In this document: positions 1 to 10,594 of the stretch, one piece after another
How the letters are laid out: every line of letters begins with the position of its first letter
Numbering within the stretch: the stretch's first letter is position 1
NCBI GenBank assembly: GCA_958510825.1
Contig: OY294048.1
Location: 10,557,589 to 10,621,588, forward strand
Reading direction: 5' to 3'
DNA length: 64,000 bases
DNA from: Brachypterus glaber
Taxonomy: Eukaryota > Arthropoda > Insecta > Coleoptera > Kateretidae
Program-made: the position numbers and the translations under genes
Notes under the pieces: model-generated
The model's database searches: none
The model's input: only the letters and a program-made list of their open reading frames with translations
What the model was told of the DNA's origin: nothing

Positions 1-384
1 GAAAGGGAATCTGATTATAACAAAATTCTAACTTCACCCCCAAAGGGGCAGAGGGTAGTTTTCGTGAAAATTGGTATATTAAGTAAGGTTTTTATGGTTG
101 CTGAAAGTGAATCTGATAATAAAAAAATCCATTTTACGCGCGGAGTTGTAAAATGGGAAAGCTCTTTTACTGGGCAGTGTAGTTTTTGTTTTCAAGTAAC
201 TAAGCCACATTGATATTTAAGCATATACTAGTGCAATACATTTATAAATAAACAAAAACTTTCTTAATTTTTCAGAAAATATCGGCCGATTTTTTTCAAA
301 ATTGGTAGAATTGGTCCTTATAATAAAAGTATGTAATTCTTCCTAAAAAAATACGTCAATTGGTATTTTTAGCTTTTTTCGATT

Positions 385-870
385 TTTTTTTTTTAAGGTT
401 GACCCTTCATAACTTTTTGGTTTTGGGGGGGATTCATTTTAATCAATAGGGATCTTTATCCTTATAAAACTTGATTTTTCCTGAAAATATCAATATCGGA
501 TAAATCGTTCTTTAGTTATCGTGTTAAAAAGTCGGACATTTTTAAAGTTTCATATTTTTTCATGAAATTTGTATTTAAGACTTTTTTCTATGGCTTTTTT
601 TTCGATTTTGGGAAATTAGAAAATATCGTGTAATACTTTTCTAGCGCTCGTATTCTACGGTAGTTTCAAATTTCCCAAAATCTCCAAAAAACGTCCTAGG
701 CAAAAAATTCTTGAATACAAATGTGTTTCAAGAAAAAAATAAGAAACTTTGGAAATGTCCGTCCGATGTTACGTTTTTTTGTGGACACGATAACTCGAGA
801 AGGGAAGATCCCTATTGTTTTTGAAATTAATCCCCCAAAAACAAATAAGTTATGAGCTTTTATCATTACT
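385..870. repeat. Imperfect inverted repeat
   Basis: The left arm (about 385-600) and right arm (about 650-870) are imperfect reverse complements: a 'cataactttttggttttggg' type edge on the left faces 'cccccaaaaacaaataagtt' on the right, and 'ttatcgtgttaaaaa' faces a 'gtggacacgataactcgag' type sequence. The right arm, with its 'gtccgtccgatgt...cgataactcgaga' stretch, recurs at 39330-39600, so this is a dispersed transposon-derived unit. No transposase is seen. Confidence 0.55.
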
Positions 871-1002
871 ATTCACATTAAAAAAAAATGAAAAAACTTT
901 TTCAAAAGAATTCTGTTTTTTGAACGAAAAAAATAAACTTTTCTTTTTGAATTTTTTTTTGTAAATATTTTTTTATACATATTTTTTTTAGTTTTTCGCA
1001 CT

Positions 1003-1668
1003 GAGTGCCGATGTATTGAAATCTTCGCCGAAAAGTCAAAATCTTTGACTATGTTTTTTTCACATTTCTCGACGTTTTAGACCTTTCTGAGTAAAAATCA
1101 GCAAAAAAAAATTTCGTCCGTCTGTCTGTCTGTCTGTAAACTCGATAACTCCATTTCTAAATAAGATATCGACAAGCGGTTTTTAGCATATTGTTTCTTA
1201 TCGTATTTCGAAGAGCGGATTATATTTTGGGGGTAAACGATTCGGGGTAAGGGATTAAGAATGGGGTAAAACTGTTATTTTTAGCGTTTTTTGGTTATAA
1301 TTAAGGCAATTATTATTGTATTTTATTAATTTAGCACTTATATGAAAGATAATTTTAAATTTCTCAAAATGTTACAACTATTTTTTCCTAAAATACATTG
1401 TTTTCGAGATATTGGCGTTTAAAGCAGTAAAAGGTTTTTTTAGCATATCTCACTTATTTATAACCCGATTTCAAAAAATTATATTTTAAATGAAAGCTGT
1501 CTTTAAGCCCTATAAAAAATGCTATATACAGGTTTTTGGTAGATCATAAGACAGACGGACGCAATTTTTTTTTTACTGATTTCGTCGAGAAACGTGAAAA
1601 AAACGTGGTCAAAGATTTTGACTTTTCGGCGAAGATTTCAATACATCGGCACTCTTAGTTACACTAAG
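1003..1668. mobile_element. TIR element with GTCTGTCT subterminal repeats
   Basis: The left end (gtgccgatgtattgaaatct, 1006 on) is repeated inverted at about 1635-1668 and continues as an imperfect match for about 170 bp. A (GTCT)n tract at 1116-1137 has its inverted counterpart near 1549-1562 (agacagacggac). The centre is non-coding, which fits a non-autonomous DNA transposon of about 0.67 kb. Superfamily not determined. Confidence 0.6.
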
Positions 1669-2807
1669 TGCCGATGTAAAATAGGTTTAGAGTTATTTAT
1701 GACAAGTGAAGTCTTATTTTATCGATGGGCGGATCTCATAAAGTATAAAGAAAAGTATACAATGAAAATATTTTTATTTTAATATTTAGTTTAAAAATAG
1801 ATTTGTGGCGTTGTGGCAAATACCGCCTGGGCCCCCAGTCTAAATGGGTCCCTTGAGGACAGCGTGGTTCAAAGTTTTTCTTTAATTATTTTTTTTTATT
1901 TTTCGTTTTTTGCTTTTTTTCAATTTTTTTTGTTTTTTGCAAAAATAATAAAAAAAAAATGTTGAAAATTTTTGTCGTTTTTTTTTTGATTTTTTCTTGA
2001 TTTTTTTTTGTGAAAATGCAATTACCATTTTTGCGAATAGTATTGATGAAATGCGTACCATTACATATCTCCAAGGCTTGTTTCTATTTTGGCGCCAAAT
2101 AATTCATATACAGTATGTTTAAAGTCCGCCTCCCCCCTTTAACTTTTGAACGGCTTAATAACATCAAGGATATTTCGACGGGAGGATGTGGGGGGTGTTA
2201 CACCCCCTACGAAATGACCCAGTCGGCAAATTCAGCAGATGAGTCGGCAAATTTCAGAGGAGCCAACGTTTTTCTTTTGTAATTTTTTATTTTTGTTTAT
2301 CAAATTTGTTTGCCAGGGGTAAAGTTTTTCTTTGGAGGTGATTTTTTGAGTCGGAAAAATAATTTTGAAGGTGAGGACCTTTTTTTAAAAAAAAGTCTGG
2401 TGTATTAATGGTTGCCTATTCACACAACTTTCTATTTCATAACATTTCAAATTAGTGCCGATATTTTCACAAGGTGCTTGCAACTGTTCAGCTGGTTTTT
2501 GCTTAAAATCAATTTTTATCGACATAAACGTCATAAAACGAAAAAATATGCAAAAAAAATAAATGAAAATTTTTGCACCAATACAAGCCTTTGCCAAATT
2601 TTCAAAATAATAATATGGGAAAGCATTATACCAAAAATTTAGTTTTTCTGTTTTCTGTCTCTTTTCGCACCGAGCGTCACAAATTCAGGTACGTATTAAC
2701 GACATTTTGATTTGTTTATATTTATTTCTTTCAAAATGATTAAAATGTAGCAAATCCAGCTAAATATCAAATTTAGGTTTTTGTATATGTAATTGAATCC
2801 CTGTAAT

Positions 2808-2817
2808 CTATTTATAA
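2808..2817 (+). promoter_or_regulatory. Candidate MEF2 site
   Basis: CTATTTATAA matches the MEF2 consensus YTAWWWWTAR. It lies about 80 bp upstream of a TCAGTC initiator-like sequence (2893-2898). A second exact match, CTATAAATAG, is at 3678-3687 in the presumed first intron. MEF2 sites are known to drive muscle troponin genes in flies, but in DNA this AT-rich chance matches are common. Confidence 0.3.
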
Positions 2818-2894
2818 GAAAAACTTTTGAAAAGTGGGTGTGTGCGCGCGCAATCTGCGAGTTTTCCAACTTAAGCCAGCTACAGGGAAAAGTC

Positions 2895-2952
2895 AGTCAC
2901 TGCGGGCTCATAGAAGTTAGTGGTGCTCCTGGACCGCTCATTATCATCTATA
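2895..2952 (+). other. Candidate non-coding first exon of troponin T
   Basis: A GC-richer island has an arthropod initiator-like TCAGTC with the A at 2895, then 58 bp ending in 'tcatctata' directly before a strong donor GTAAGTGA (2953). The troponin T start-codon exon has its own acceptor at 10567-10568 with 26 nt of 5'UTR, so a non-coding upstream exon must exist somewhere. This is the best candidate I see; it would imply a first intron of 7.6 kb. No TATA box is evident at -30. Confidence 0.3.
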
Positions 2953-3350
2953 GTAAGTGATTTTCTTTATTTCCCAAGTAATATACAACAAAATTGTTGT
3001 ATTCAACAAAAAGTTTAGTGATAAAGTTTAAAAATTGTGCAAAAAAAGTATAAAAAAAATATTCTGAAGAAAATTTGGATGGTGTTATGCAATAGTGAAC
3101 AAACTAAGAACCTCCCAAACGGGAAAAAGCTCATACTCAAACGTAAAAGAGATTGAAGGAGTCAGGACCGACGTGTGCATGGTAAAGTTAGTGCAGTTGT
3201 AGTTTTTAAACACAATGATAGGTGTCATATAGCATTTATGCTTTATTATCGACGATTTGTTAAACTTTTTTTATTTTACCAAAACATTAATGGTAGGTTA
3301 TACTTTAATCATCACTTTTTTGGCCAGAACAAGCCACATAAGGACATATC

Positions 3351-3480
3351 CACAGACTCGCATAAGACGCATAGTACATAAGAATGCGATGCCGCGATTG
3401 GCTTGATGTGCCGTCATGTATCTTGTAAGCCAATCACGATGTCGCATTCTTATGTACTATGCTTGTTATGCGAGCCTGTG
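3351..3480. mobile_element. 130-bp palindromic MITE
   Basis: Arms 'cacagactcgcataag...' and '...cttgttatgcgagcctgtg' pair over about 55 bp each, including the inner block 'agtacataagaatgcgatg' against 'catcg/tgtcgcattcttatgtact'. The loop is about 20 bp. Non-coding; a foldback-type non-autonomous DNA element. Confidence 0.7.
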
Positions 3481-5778
3481 CGTATACCTTAACAAATAAG
3501 TGATAATAAAGGTATACCCTGGGATCGAAGTATCCCCGGTTGACGTAAATAAGGACAATGCTTATTAAATATGGATATTTAATTTCTAGATATCTGACAA
3601 AGATTGAATTATCTAGATGATTTAACTTATCCAAAGATAGCAAATCCATATGGAATCGAAATCTGTGACGATTTTATCTATAAATAGTCCATCCAAGTGT
3701 CTGTTGCTTATTTGTACTCTTGGTTCAAGAAGCGGACCCGGTAGAATCAAATTCCTAACTATTCGCTAAACACGACGGTATTTAGCCATTATATGGTGAT
3801 GACGTCAAACCAAAAAGTTTTGAATTTGATTCAAACTAAATCTAGAGCACTGGGTATGCAAGTTAGTTAGTGTAGAGGTACTTTACACACTACAATGTGG
3901 TCTCACCTACCCTAACAAACCTACCTAGCTAGTGCTCTAGCTATAGCCGTCGTAATTACTATAGGCCATTGTGCCTCTCACTTGCACATATCCTGCCTTA
4001 TGACGCTTAAAGCGTAAAGTTGAGAGCGCGCTGGCCTATAGTGAAAATTATTACTTATATATCCGAAGTCAACTCATTTTTCATTTTTTAACGTAATGCC
4101 TGCCATTACCCTGTTTATGTTCTGTTGGTGACAGGCGGGAGAGTCTTTCAAATTAAAAAGGTATCACTGATGAATGATTACATATGTATTCATGCCCATT
4201 GTGTTAAAAAATATAACTGTACCTACACAGCACTGAAGGAAAATTTTTCAGCGCACGGATATTTTTTTTCAGCATCGAAAAATCGGCCTTTAGTATGTCG
4301 GTCTGTGGGCTCCTTTAATAGTAACAAAATATAAGTGGGTTAATAACAAACTAAAATTGGAGATGTTTGGACTTTTCAAATTTAAAATGATCCATTAAAT
4401 TTTTTAATTGTAAACATGTTGGTTTAACAAGTGTTTAACTTTGCTAACTATTTTTCTTTTTCTACGATACTTTTAAATTTCAAACCTGTGGCATTTTATT
4501 CAGCTTTAAATATTGAATATTAACCGAAAAATAAAAAAAAAATATTTAAACTTATCACTTTTTGATCCTATTGATGTGAAATGTAAGCTTTATGAATTTT
4601 TTCCTAGTTTGCGTGATTTTATTTAAATTTCAGCTTGATTTTTTGCTGATTCTAAACTGGCTGTATGTATAAAAACAGTCAATTATTTTTATTTAATTAT
4701 GATACACTGGTATGTGTTTTGAGTGATGAAAACGCTAAAGCGTTTGAATACAGTCAAATTTTGTTCCATTCGGGGCCCGCAGCGTTGTGGACATAATATT
4801 TTTTTATTTTTGTATTAACTTTCTACTGGTTTTAATCCAAACATCGAGTTTTTTCGACAACACTTTAAATGAGACTTTGACGCATGCTATTTACCTTATT
4901 TTATAGCCCTTGGAATGTAGATTTAATTAATTTAATTTTTGAAAAATTTGGACTTATCACTTTTTGCTTACATGTCACATCTTTTTGTTTGTTCATGTAC
5001 AAGCATTTAAATTATTATAGAAATTGAAGAAAAAAAAAGGAATTTAAAACTTTAAAACTGATGTAAAAATAACAGAAATGGTTATGAAATAATTAACAAT
5101 GGATAAATTTGTGTTCACTATTATAATTTAAAAACAAATATTATAGTAAATAAAATATATATAAAACAGTTCTTTTATTATCTTTATTAAGTTCTTGATA
5201 TTTTCAAAAAATAATAATAATCATTACAATTTTTCGTAAAAAAAAGTTTTATCAGATGTTTTACCCCGTTTTACCTATCGCGAGTTTTACTAAATCCGAA
5301 GAAAAATTATGTTTTTTCACTACTAGCTTTAGAACATACCATTATTTATCATGTTTTCAGACAGTGAAATCAATTTTCTTCACCTATAGCAATAATATTT
5401 TTTTTTCTCTCCTAGTAGGAGTAAATTTTATAAACAATTGATTTCTTTCACTTTAGATGTTTCAGTTTTGTGCAATTTTTACTAATTAAACCCAATAAAA
5501 TAGCTTTAAATAACTTTTTATTTATTAAATATAATTAATTATAATTATTATCAATTAATACAATTAATAATTAGATAAATATTATGAAAAAAAGTTTAAA
5601 AAAAAACTAAATTTTTAACATCAGTTCAAAGTATTTATTTGGGCAAATGTCATTGATCAAGGCTACTTGATTTTTATGAAAATTTTAAGAAATATCATTT
5701 CTGTTAATAATTTGTTTTATTATTTGAATAAAAATAGTTAAATAGTGCTAGTAGTGAAAAAACTAATATATAAAGTAC

Positions 5779-5851
5779 GGTAGAGAAGACTATTATAGCC
5801 TCGCACTCTTAAATTTAATACGCTCGGCTATAACAAAATGTCTTCTCTACC
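5779..5851. repeat. 73-bp palindrome
   Basis: 'ggtagagaagac' at the left is mirrored by 'gtcttctctacc' at the right, and the inner 'tatagcc' by 'ggctata'. A small foldback element or remnant; no gene. Confidence 0.6.
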
Positions 5852-6140
5852 TTGGTATATAATTACTATTCCCATCATACACCTAGTATACTGTATACTG
5901 AATTATAGATCTACTTTAATAGTAACTAGTATTGAACTATTGACTTTAAGCTATTAGCTTTTTATTGAATACTATTGTTCTTTTAGTAGTCTCTTTGAAC
6001 CTATATCAGAACAGTTATCCCACACAAAATATTAGGACAATGAAAAAATTAGCTCAGGATAATGAAATGCTGTTTATTATTTCATCAATCTATTTTCGAA
6101 TCATCGTACAGAGTGATATTACATACATACATTTTGTTTA

Positions 6141-6859
6141 ACCTCGTACTATTCTACTTAATCAAGCATCCCCTAAGTCCAGGACTTGTGTGGGCTAGTA
6201 GTAGAGGGAACCACCGGCTTAATTGACTTTCGAACCAATTTATAAGGAAGTTAAATATAAATTAATATTTTTCCTTTTTTATGTTTATCTACCTTTTTTG
6301 CAATTTAAAGATAATTCCTTTAGTCTGTTTGAAGTATAGTTTGGATTATTTTAGGATAGATGTCCCAGATTTTTATTCAATTTAAAATTTTAGATTTCAT
6401 TAATTTATTTTATTTTAACTTATTGTAGTTTTCTTTTTGTTTAAATTTTTAAGATTTTATAAAAATAATAGAGTTAAGGTCAGTATGACATTTCTAATAA
6501 TGTGTACTCAAGTTATTTTGTTTATAAATTTAAAAAGTAAGTTTTTCTAAAAGGAATTGTACCATTTTCAACCTAATTTTTTATTATTTGTAGCTTGAAA
6601 ATGACTTTATGTTAAAAAAGTCGAAACAATTGTCGCTGTAATGTTTGTTTAATAGACAATAAATTTATATTTTGGAGAGATAACATTTTTTCTATGGTTT
6701 AATTTATAAGGAGTGTCCGCTTCACTTACGCCGTCGCCAAATTTCAATCATTAATTAACTGAAAAAGGCAAATCGGCGCCGGTGAGAATCGAACTCACGC
6801 TATTTTGGGTAGTAAACTCGTCAAGTACGACGCGGTAGTCCACTACACCAATCCTCCCA
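6141..6859 (-). mobile_element. tRNA-headed SINE copy 1, split by an insertion
   Basis: Read on the minus strand from 6859, the head has an A box TGGTGTAGTGG (6840-6850) and a T-arm-like B box, GTGAG-TTCGATT-CTCAC (6782-6798). A body follows that matches the copy at 27044-27286, down to the 3' end 'gtacgaggt' near 6141. The acceptor ends (GGGAGGA against CGGCGCC) cannot pair, so this is not a functional tRNA gene. The body is interrupted at 6249-6700 by another element. Known for tRNA SINEs: Pol III internal promoter and LINE-dependent mobility. Confidence 0.75.
6249..6700 (+). mobile_element. 452-bp retroposon-like insertion with 12-bp target duplication
   Basis: It is flanked by perfect 12-bp direct repeats, aatttataagga, at 6237-6248 and 6701-6712, and lies inside the SINE; the uninterrupted SINE at 27044-27286 shows the empty arrangement. 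A nearly full-length inverted copy is at 20572-21018 and a 3'-end fragment at 21277-21334. No ORF of note. Near 6590-6640 it has a hammerhead-like arrangement ending GAAACAATTGTC (see finding). A Penelope-like or other LINE-dependent origin is inferred, not shown. Confidence 0.7.
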
Positions 6860-8017
6860 TTGCATATTCAGTAAAAAATAATATATAATAAATTAATATT
6901 TTTATAATTTTGTTCAAAATTAAAAATATCTGTCCTTGTAATTGAATGATGCTTTAAACCAGTGTCATAATAGTTAACTGATGATTGAAAACTCAAATCA
7001 GAAAAACACGGTCGAAAAATTTATAGAAAATCTAGAATCTCGATTCATAGAGCAGTTTGGTTTAAATATAGGTAGTGAAAAACATGTGGTAGATATTTTG
7101 CTACAATCTAAAATTTTATTTTCGGATTCGTTTATACGTTCGTTGGTCTAAAAATAGCCGACTCCGCTTCCCAGCCAAATACAGTCCGAAGTAGGTTTTT
7201 ACGTTTTGATCTACGGAGTATTATATAACAATTGTCTTAAATTTTATTGTACTTTTTAGTGCTAAAATTTTGTTTAAATTCGTGAGTAACAATCATTTTT
7301 TTTATTTTTGTTTTCTGTAGAAAGTTGAATAGGTACCATAGATAAAAAATTTTAAAGTTAAACTTTAACATATCCTGTCAAGAAAAAATATAATTTTATA
7401 ATAATATTAATAATAAATATTTATTTATTGGTTTTCTCCAAAAGGCTCTTGACCAGGTCCTTCCGACTGTTTTATAATATTGATTATACATAACACAGCC
7501 CCACAAAATTAAAAAAAAGCCCTGAGTTCTAACGAAGACTAGGGTATTCCTAAGCATTTTTTGACGCTGAAACCGAATCTGATATTTTAAAAAATCGTGG
7601 ACCCTTAAAATCTTGAGATATAGGGTAAAATGGTTTTTTTGTATGCATTCGAGCCCAAAAAAAATCGTCAGGATTCCAAAAAAAATTTTATCGAAATATT
7701 TCTAAATAAAAAGGATTCATGCCATTACTTGCAGATTTTAAATATATATCCTGGTTAATTTTTTACAGTCCCATAAATCCAAACTTTGTACATTTTTCGT
7801 GTTTTTCCGATATATTTCATTAAAAATTTTATATAAATAATATGCTGCCAAAATTTTTTTATGTAAACGTTTACATACATATGCTTTATAAAAAATGTAG
7901 ATCTATTTTTTAATCACCAGAGATGGATAGTCTGGGAGGGGTTAACGTTGCACATGCCGATTGAAATGTATCATAAAGTTGCCGGGTACCCTTAACCAGA
8001 ATGTTATTCTCGCGGTT

Positions 8018-8856
8018 TTTTTTTTGACCTAAACTTTTTTATTTGTAGGTTTTTTGATATTTTCTCCATAAAATATAATTTTTTAATTAAAAATACATAA
8101 AAAAGGCACTCTTTATGTAACACTGTAGGGCCAACCGTTATCATAAAAATTTGGGTTAAAGAGAAAATTTCACGTTCTGAGTATCCAAAATAGGAACTAA
8201 AAAATGCGCTAGCTAATTCAATTTTTAATACTGCAGGGCGATCCTACCTTAGAAACTATGAAAAAAAGTCCAGTACGCAAATATCCACAAATCGCTATGA
8301 TCCCTTAAAAAGTGTTATTCTTTAAGAGGCTGTAGTACCTGCTCTTAAAACTGATTTTTGAGCCTAGATGTATACGAGCTCTTTTTCACAGTTTTTAATG
8401 TAGAATAACCCTGCAATATTAAAATTTCTATTGGTGCATATTTTAGTTTCTATTTTGGATGCTCAGAAATTAAAATTTCCTCTTAACTCAAATTTTCTAG
8501 ATAAGGGAACGTTCAAGTATTACGTAACGCAAATTGTACCAAAATTCATACACTTCATACCCCGGTTCTCGCGTTATTTAAGGCTGTAGAGATTTCATAT
8601 TTTGGCTACCCCCCCTAACACACCCCAGGTAGCCAAAATATGAAATCTCTATAATCTATAATAACGCGAGAAACAGGGTGTGAAGTGTATGAATTTTGGT
8701 ACAATTTGCGTTACGTAATACTTGAACGTTCCCTAACGGTTGGCCCTAACGTGTTACAGAAAGAGTACCTTTTTATGTATTTTTAACTAAAAAATTATAT
8801 TTTATTGAGAAAATGTCAAAAAATCTACAAATAAAAAAGTTTGGGGCAAAAAAATG
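8018..8856. mobile_element. Large palindromic element (foldback), host of a nested MITE
   Basis: The arms 8018-8502 and (8150-8502 plus 8734-8856) fold on a centre near 8330. The left edge 'acataaaaaaggcactcttt' and 'gggccaaccgttatc' are mirrored at 8734-8790 as 'taacggttggccct' and 'aaagagtacctttttatgt'. The palindrome is broken in its right arm by the MITE at 8507-8730. A diverged relative is at 25785-27015 (shared 'acataaaaaaggtactctt' and 'ctgtagg..taaccgtt'). Non-coding. Confidence 0.7.
8507..8730. mobile_element. Harbinger-like MITE with TAA target duplication
   Basis: The TIRs are GGGAACGTTCAAGTATTACG... and the reverse complement ...GAACGTTCCC, and almost the whole 224 bp is palindromic, with a CCCCCC centre. 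TAA flanks both ends. The opposite arm of the host palindrome preserves the unoccupied site (one TAA), which confirms the 3-bp duplication. GGG termini with TWA duplications are typical of PIF/Harbinger. Same-family pieces: 33953-34100 and 41246-41370. Confidence 0.75.
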
Positions 8857-9764
8857 GCATAGCTTGGTGCAAAATGGGGAGAATTTTGCACGTCCCTGGT
8901 TAAAATTACCCAATAAAAAATAAATAAAAGGATAGCCTTTATCAATGTTAACTGATGTGCTAAAAAAAATAAGTTCACTTACTATAATAATAAATATAAT
9001 ATGCTATATAATCTTTAGTAACAGTAGGTATGAATAAAAAATATTAATTAATAATATTATTATTAAATAACATATGTATAGGCGCATGTATATCTAATTA
9101 AGTTGATCTATAAAACCAAACTTTCCTCTAATAAAAAATATGTGAATATCTCACCTAATTTATGTTTTTGATATTTTAGAACCTACAAATAAATCCAAAA
9201 ATAAACACGTTATTTTTATATAAACAGAATGCTGAATGTGGGGGTCTGTAAAAAATAGGTCGCCAATACAATAAAAAAAATTATTTATTTTTTTAAAGTA
9301 GAATAATATGTGGTAATACCTCAATAGTTAAAAATAGGCATCTATTATTAACATAAAACTACATTAATTATTTTAAATATTCTGGCAAGGGCAGGTACAT
9401 ATAATATAATTAAAAAATATATAAATAGTCAAACCTATATAGATAGTTAAAAATTAAATGTACCCAATGTTTTAATTAAAAAAAACTTAAATTCACAAAC
9501 AGAATGGCTTTTTTGTGATCCTTTATAAATTTAACAAAAAAAAAATACGTAATGATTTCTGAAAGTAGGTCACATAGATAGAAGTTCTACCGTAGAACTT
9601 TGTGAAATGGATACATTTATATCTTTAAATGTTAAGATTACCCTTTTAGCAATTTATCCCATTTATGTCCTCAAAAATGGCCTCAGCTTTAAACAACACT
9701 AAATATATCCAATACCAACACATTTAAAAAAGAAATACCCCTTATCGTAGAGTTAATAGTAGAT

Positions 9765-9844
9765 TACAGGTCGACTCGGGAAATAGCACTTTTCCGAAAC
9801 CATTTATAGGTCGAGGAAAAGTACCATTTTCCGGGAGACCTGTA
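9765..9844. mobile_element. 80-bp hairpin MITE, CAGG ends
   Basis: 'tacaggtcgactcgggaaa' is mirrored by 'ttttccgggagacctgta'. It begins and ends with TA, which is compatible with a TA target as in Tc1/mariner-derived MITEs. Non-coding. Confidence 0.55.
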
Positions 9845-10594
9845 TACTATTTTATTCGCAACTGTTTTTATTTAAAGATAAAGTACTAATTTTTTTGAAA
9901 CCTAGATGTTTGAATTCAAATGAAGAAAATAATAATAATAATAAAATAATGCTTTGTTTTTTAGTTCTTTTCATATTCACCACAAATCATTTTTCCTGCA
10001 TTTCACCAGAGAAACACAATCATATAAAACTGAAGTTTCACATACACGTAACCTAAAAAACGACCACAAAAAGCATTTGTTGATAGCTCACAAGGCACCG
10101 TTTATAACATTTATTATCCTTTTCAGTCTCAAAAGTAAATACATTGACTAAAACTGTACATTCGTGTTTATCAAAGTACTTTGGTGTTTATCATGACAAC
10201 AGCAGTGCACCCATTTTGACATTTTAATCGGTGGCGCCATCTAGCGAAAATGAATGAGTTATAATGCAGACCAGTAATAATTATTTTACTGGTCTCTATT
10301 TTTAATTACAGGTCAGGTCCAGGCGTGGAAAACAGTGGGACAAGAAATCACGTACTTCCCAAACTTTATTAATACATGTAATGTATGTATTATATATACA
10401 GTTGCGAATAAAATTTTTTACTTGCGCAAACATGCGCAAAAATTTTAACCACGTAAAGACATAAATTTTAAAAATCCCCCGTAGTAGTCAAAAAACTCAC
10501 AAATTTTAAATTTGGCATAATGTTTTTGGAATAATAATGATTTTAATACATTTTTTATCTTCTTTCAGTTTTTTTAATTTAATTTTAACCAATC

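Larger units (their letters stand above)
1..2807. other. Gene-free upstream stretch made of decayed repeats
   Basis: No coding region with family resemblance is visible; the short open frames are low-complexity. The stretch holds two inverted-repeat units (listed separately), many A/T homopolymers and a GTCTGTCT microsatellite near 1116-1137. It lies upstream of the candidate troponin T promoter. Confidence 0.6.
2953..10568 (+). other. Presumed first intron of troponin T / upstream region
   Basis: No coding exons were recognised. It is AT-rich and holds a palindrome at 3351-3480, a second at 5779-5851, an interrupted SINE at 6141-6859, a large palindromic element with a nested MITE at 8018-8856, and a short CAGG-ended hairpin at 9765-9844. 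Its status as an intron depends on the candidate first exon at 2895-2952. Confidence 0.4.

Noticed and set aside
3175..3381. 68-aa frame after the candidate first exon
   Set aside because: It has no conserved features and runs into a palindromic MITE.
6777..6862. A tRNA gene on the minus strand
   Set aside because: A and B boxes and a good T arm are present, but the acceptor strands do not pair and the sequence continues into a repeated body. It is a SINE head.
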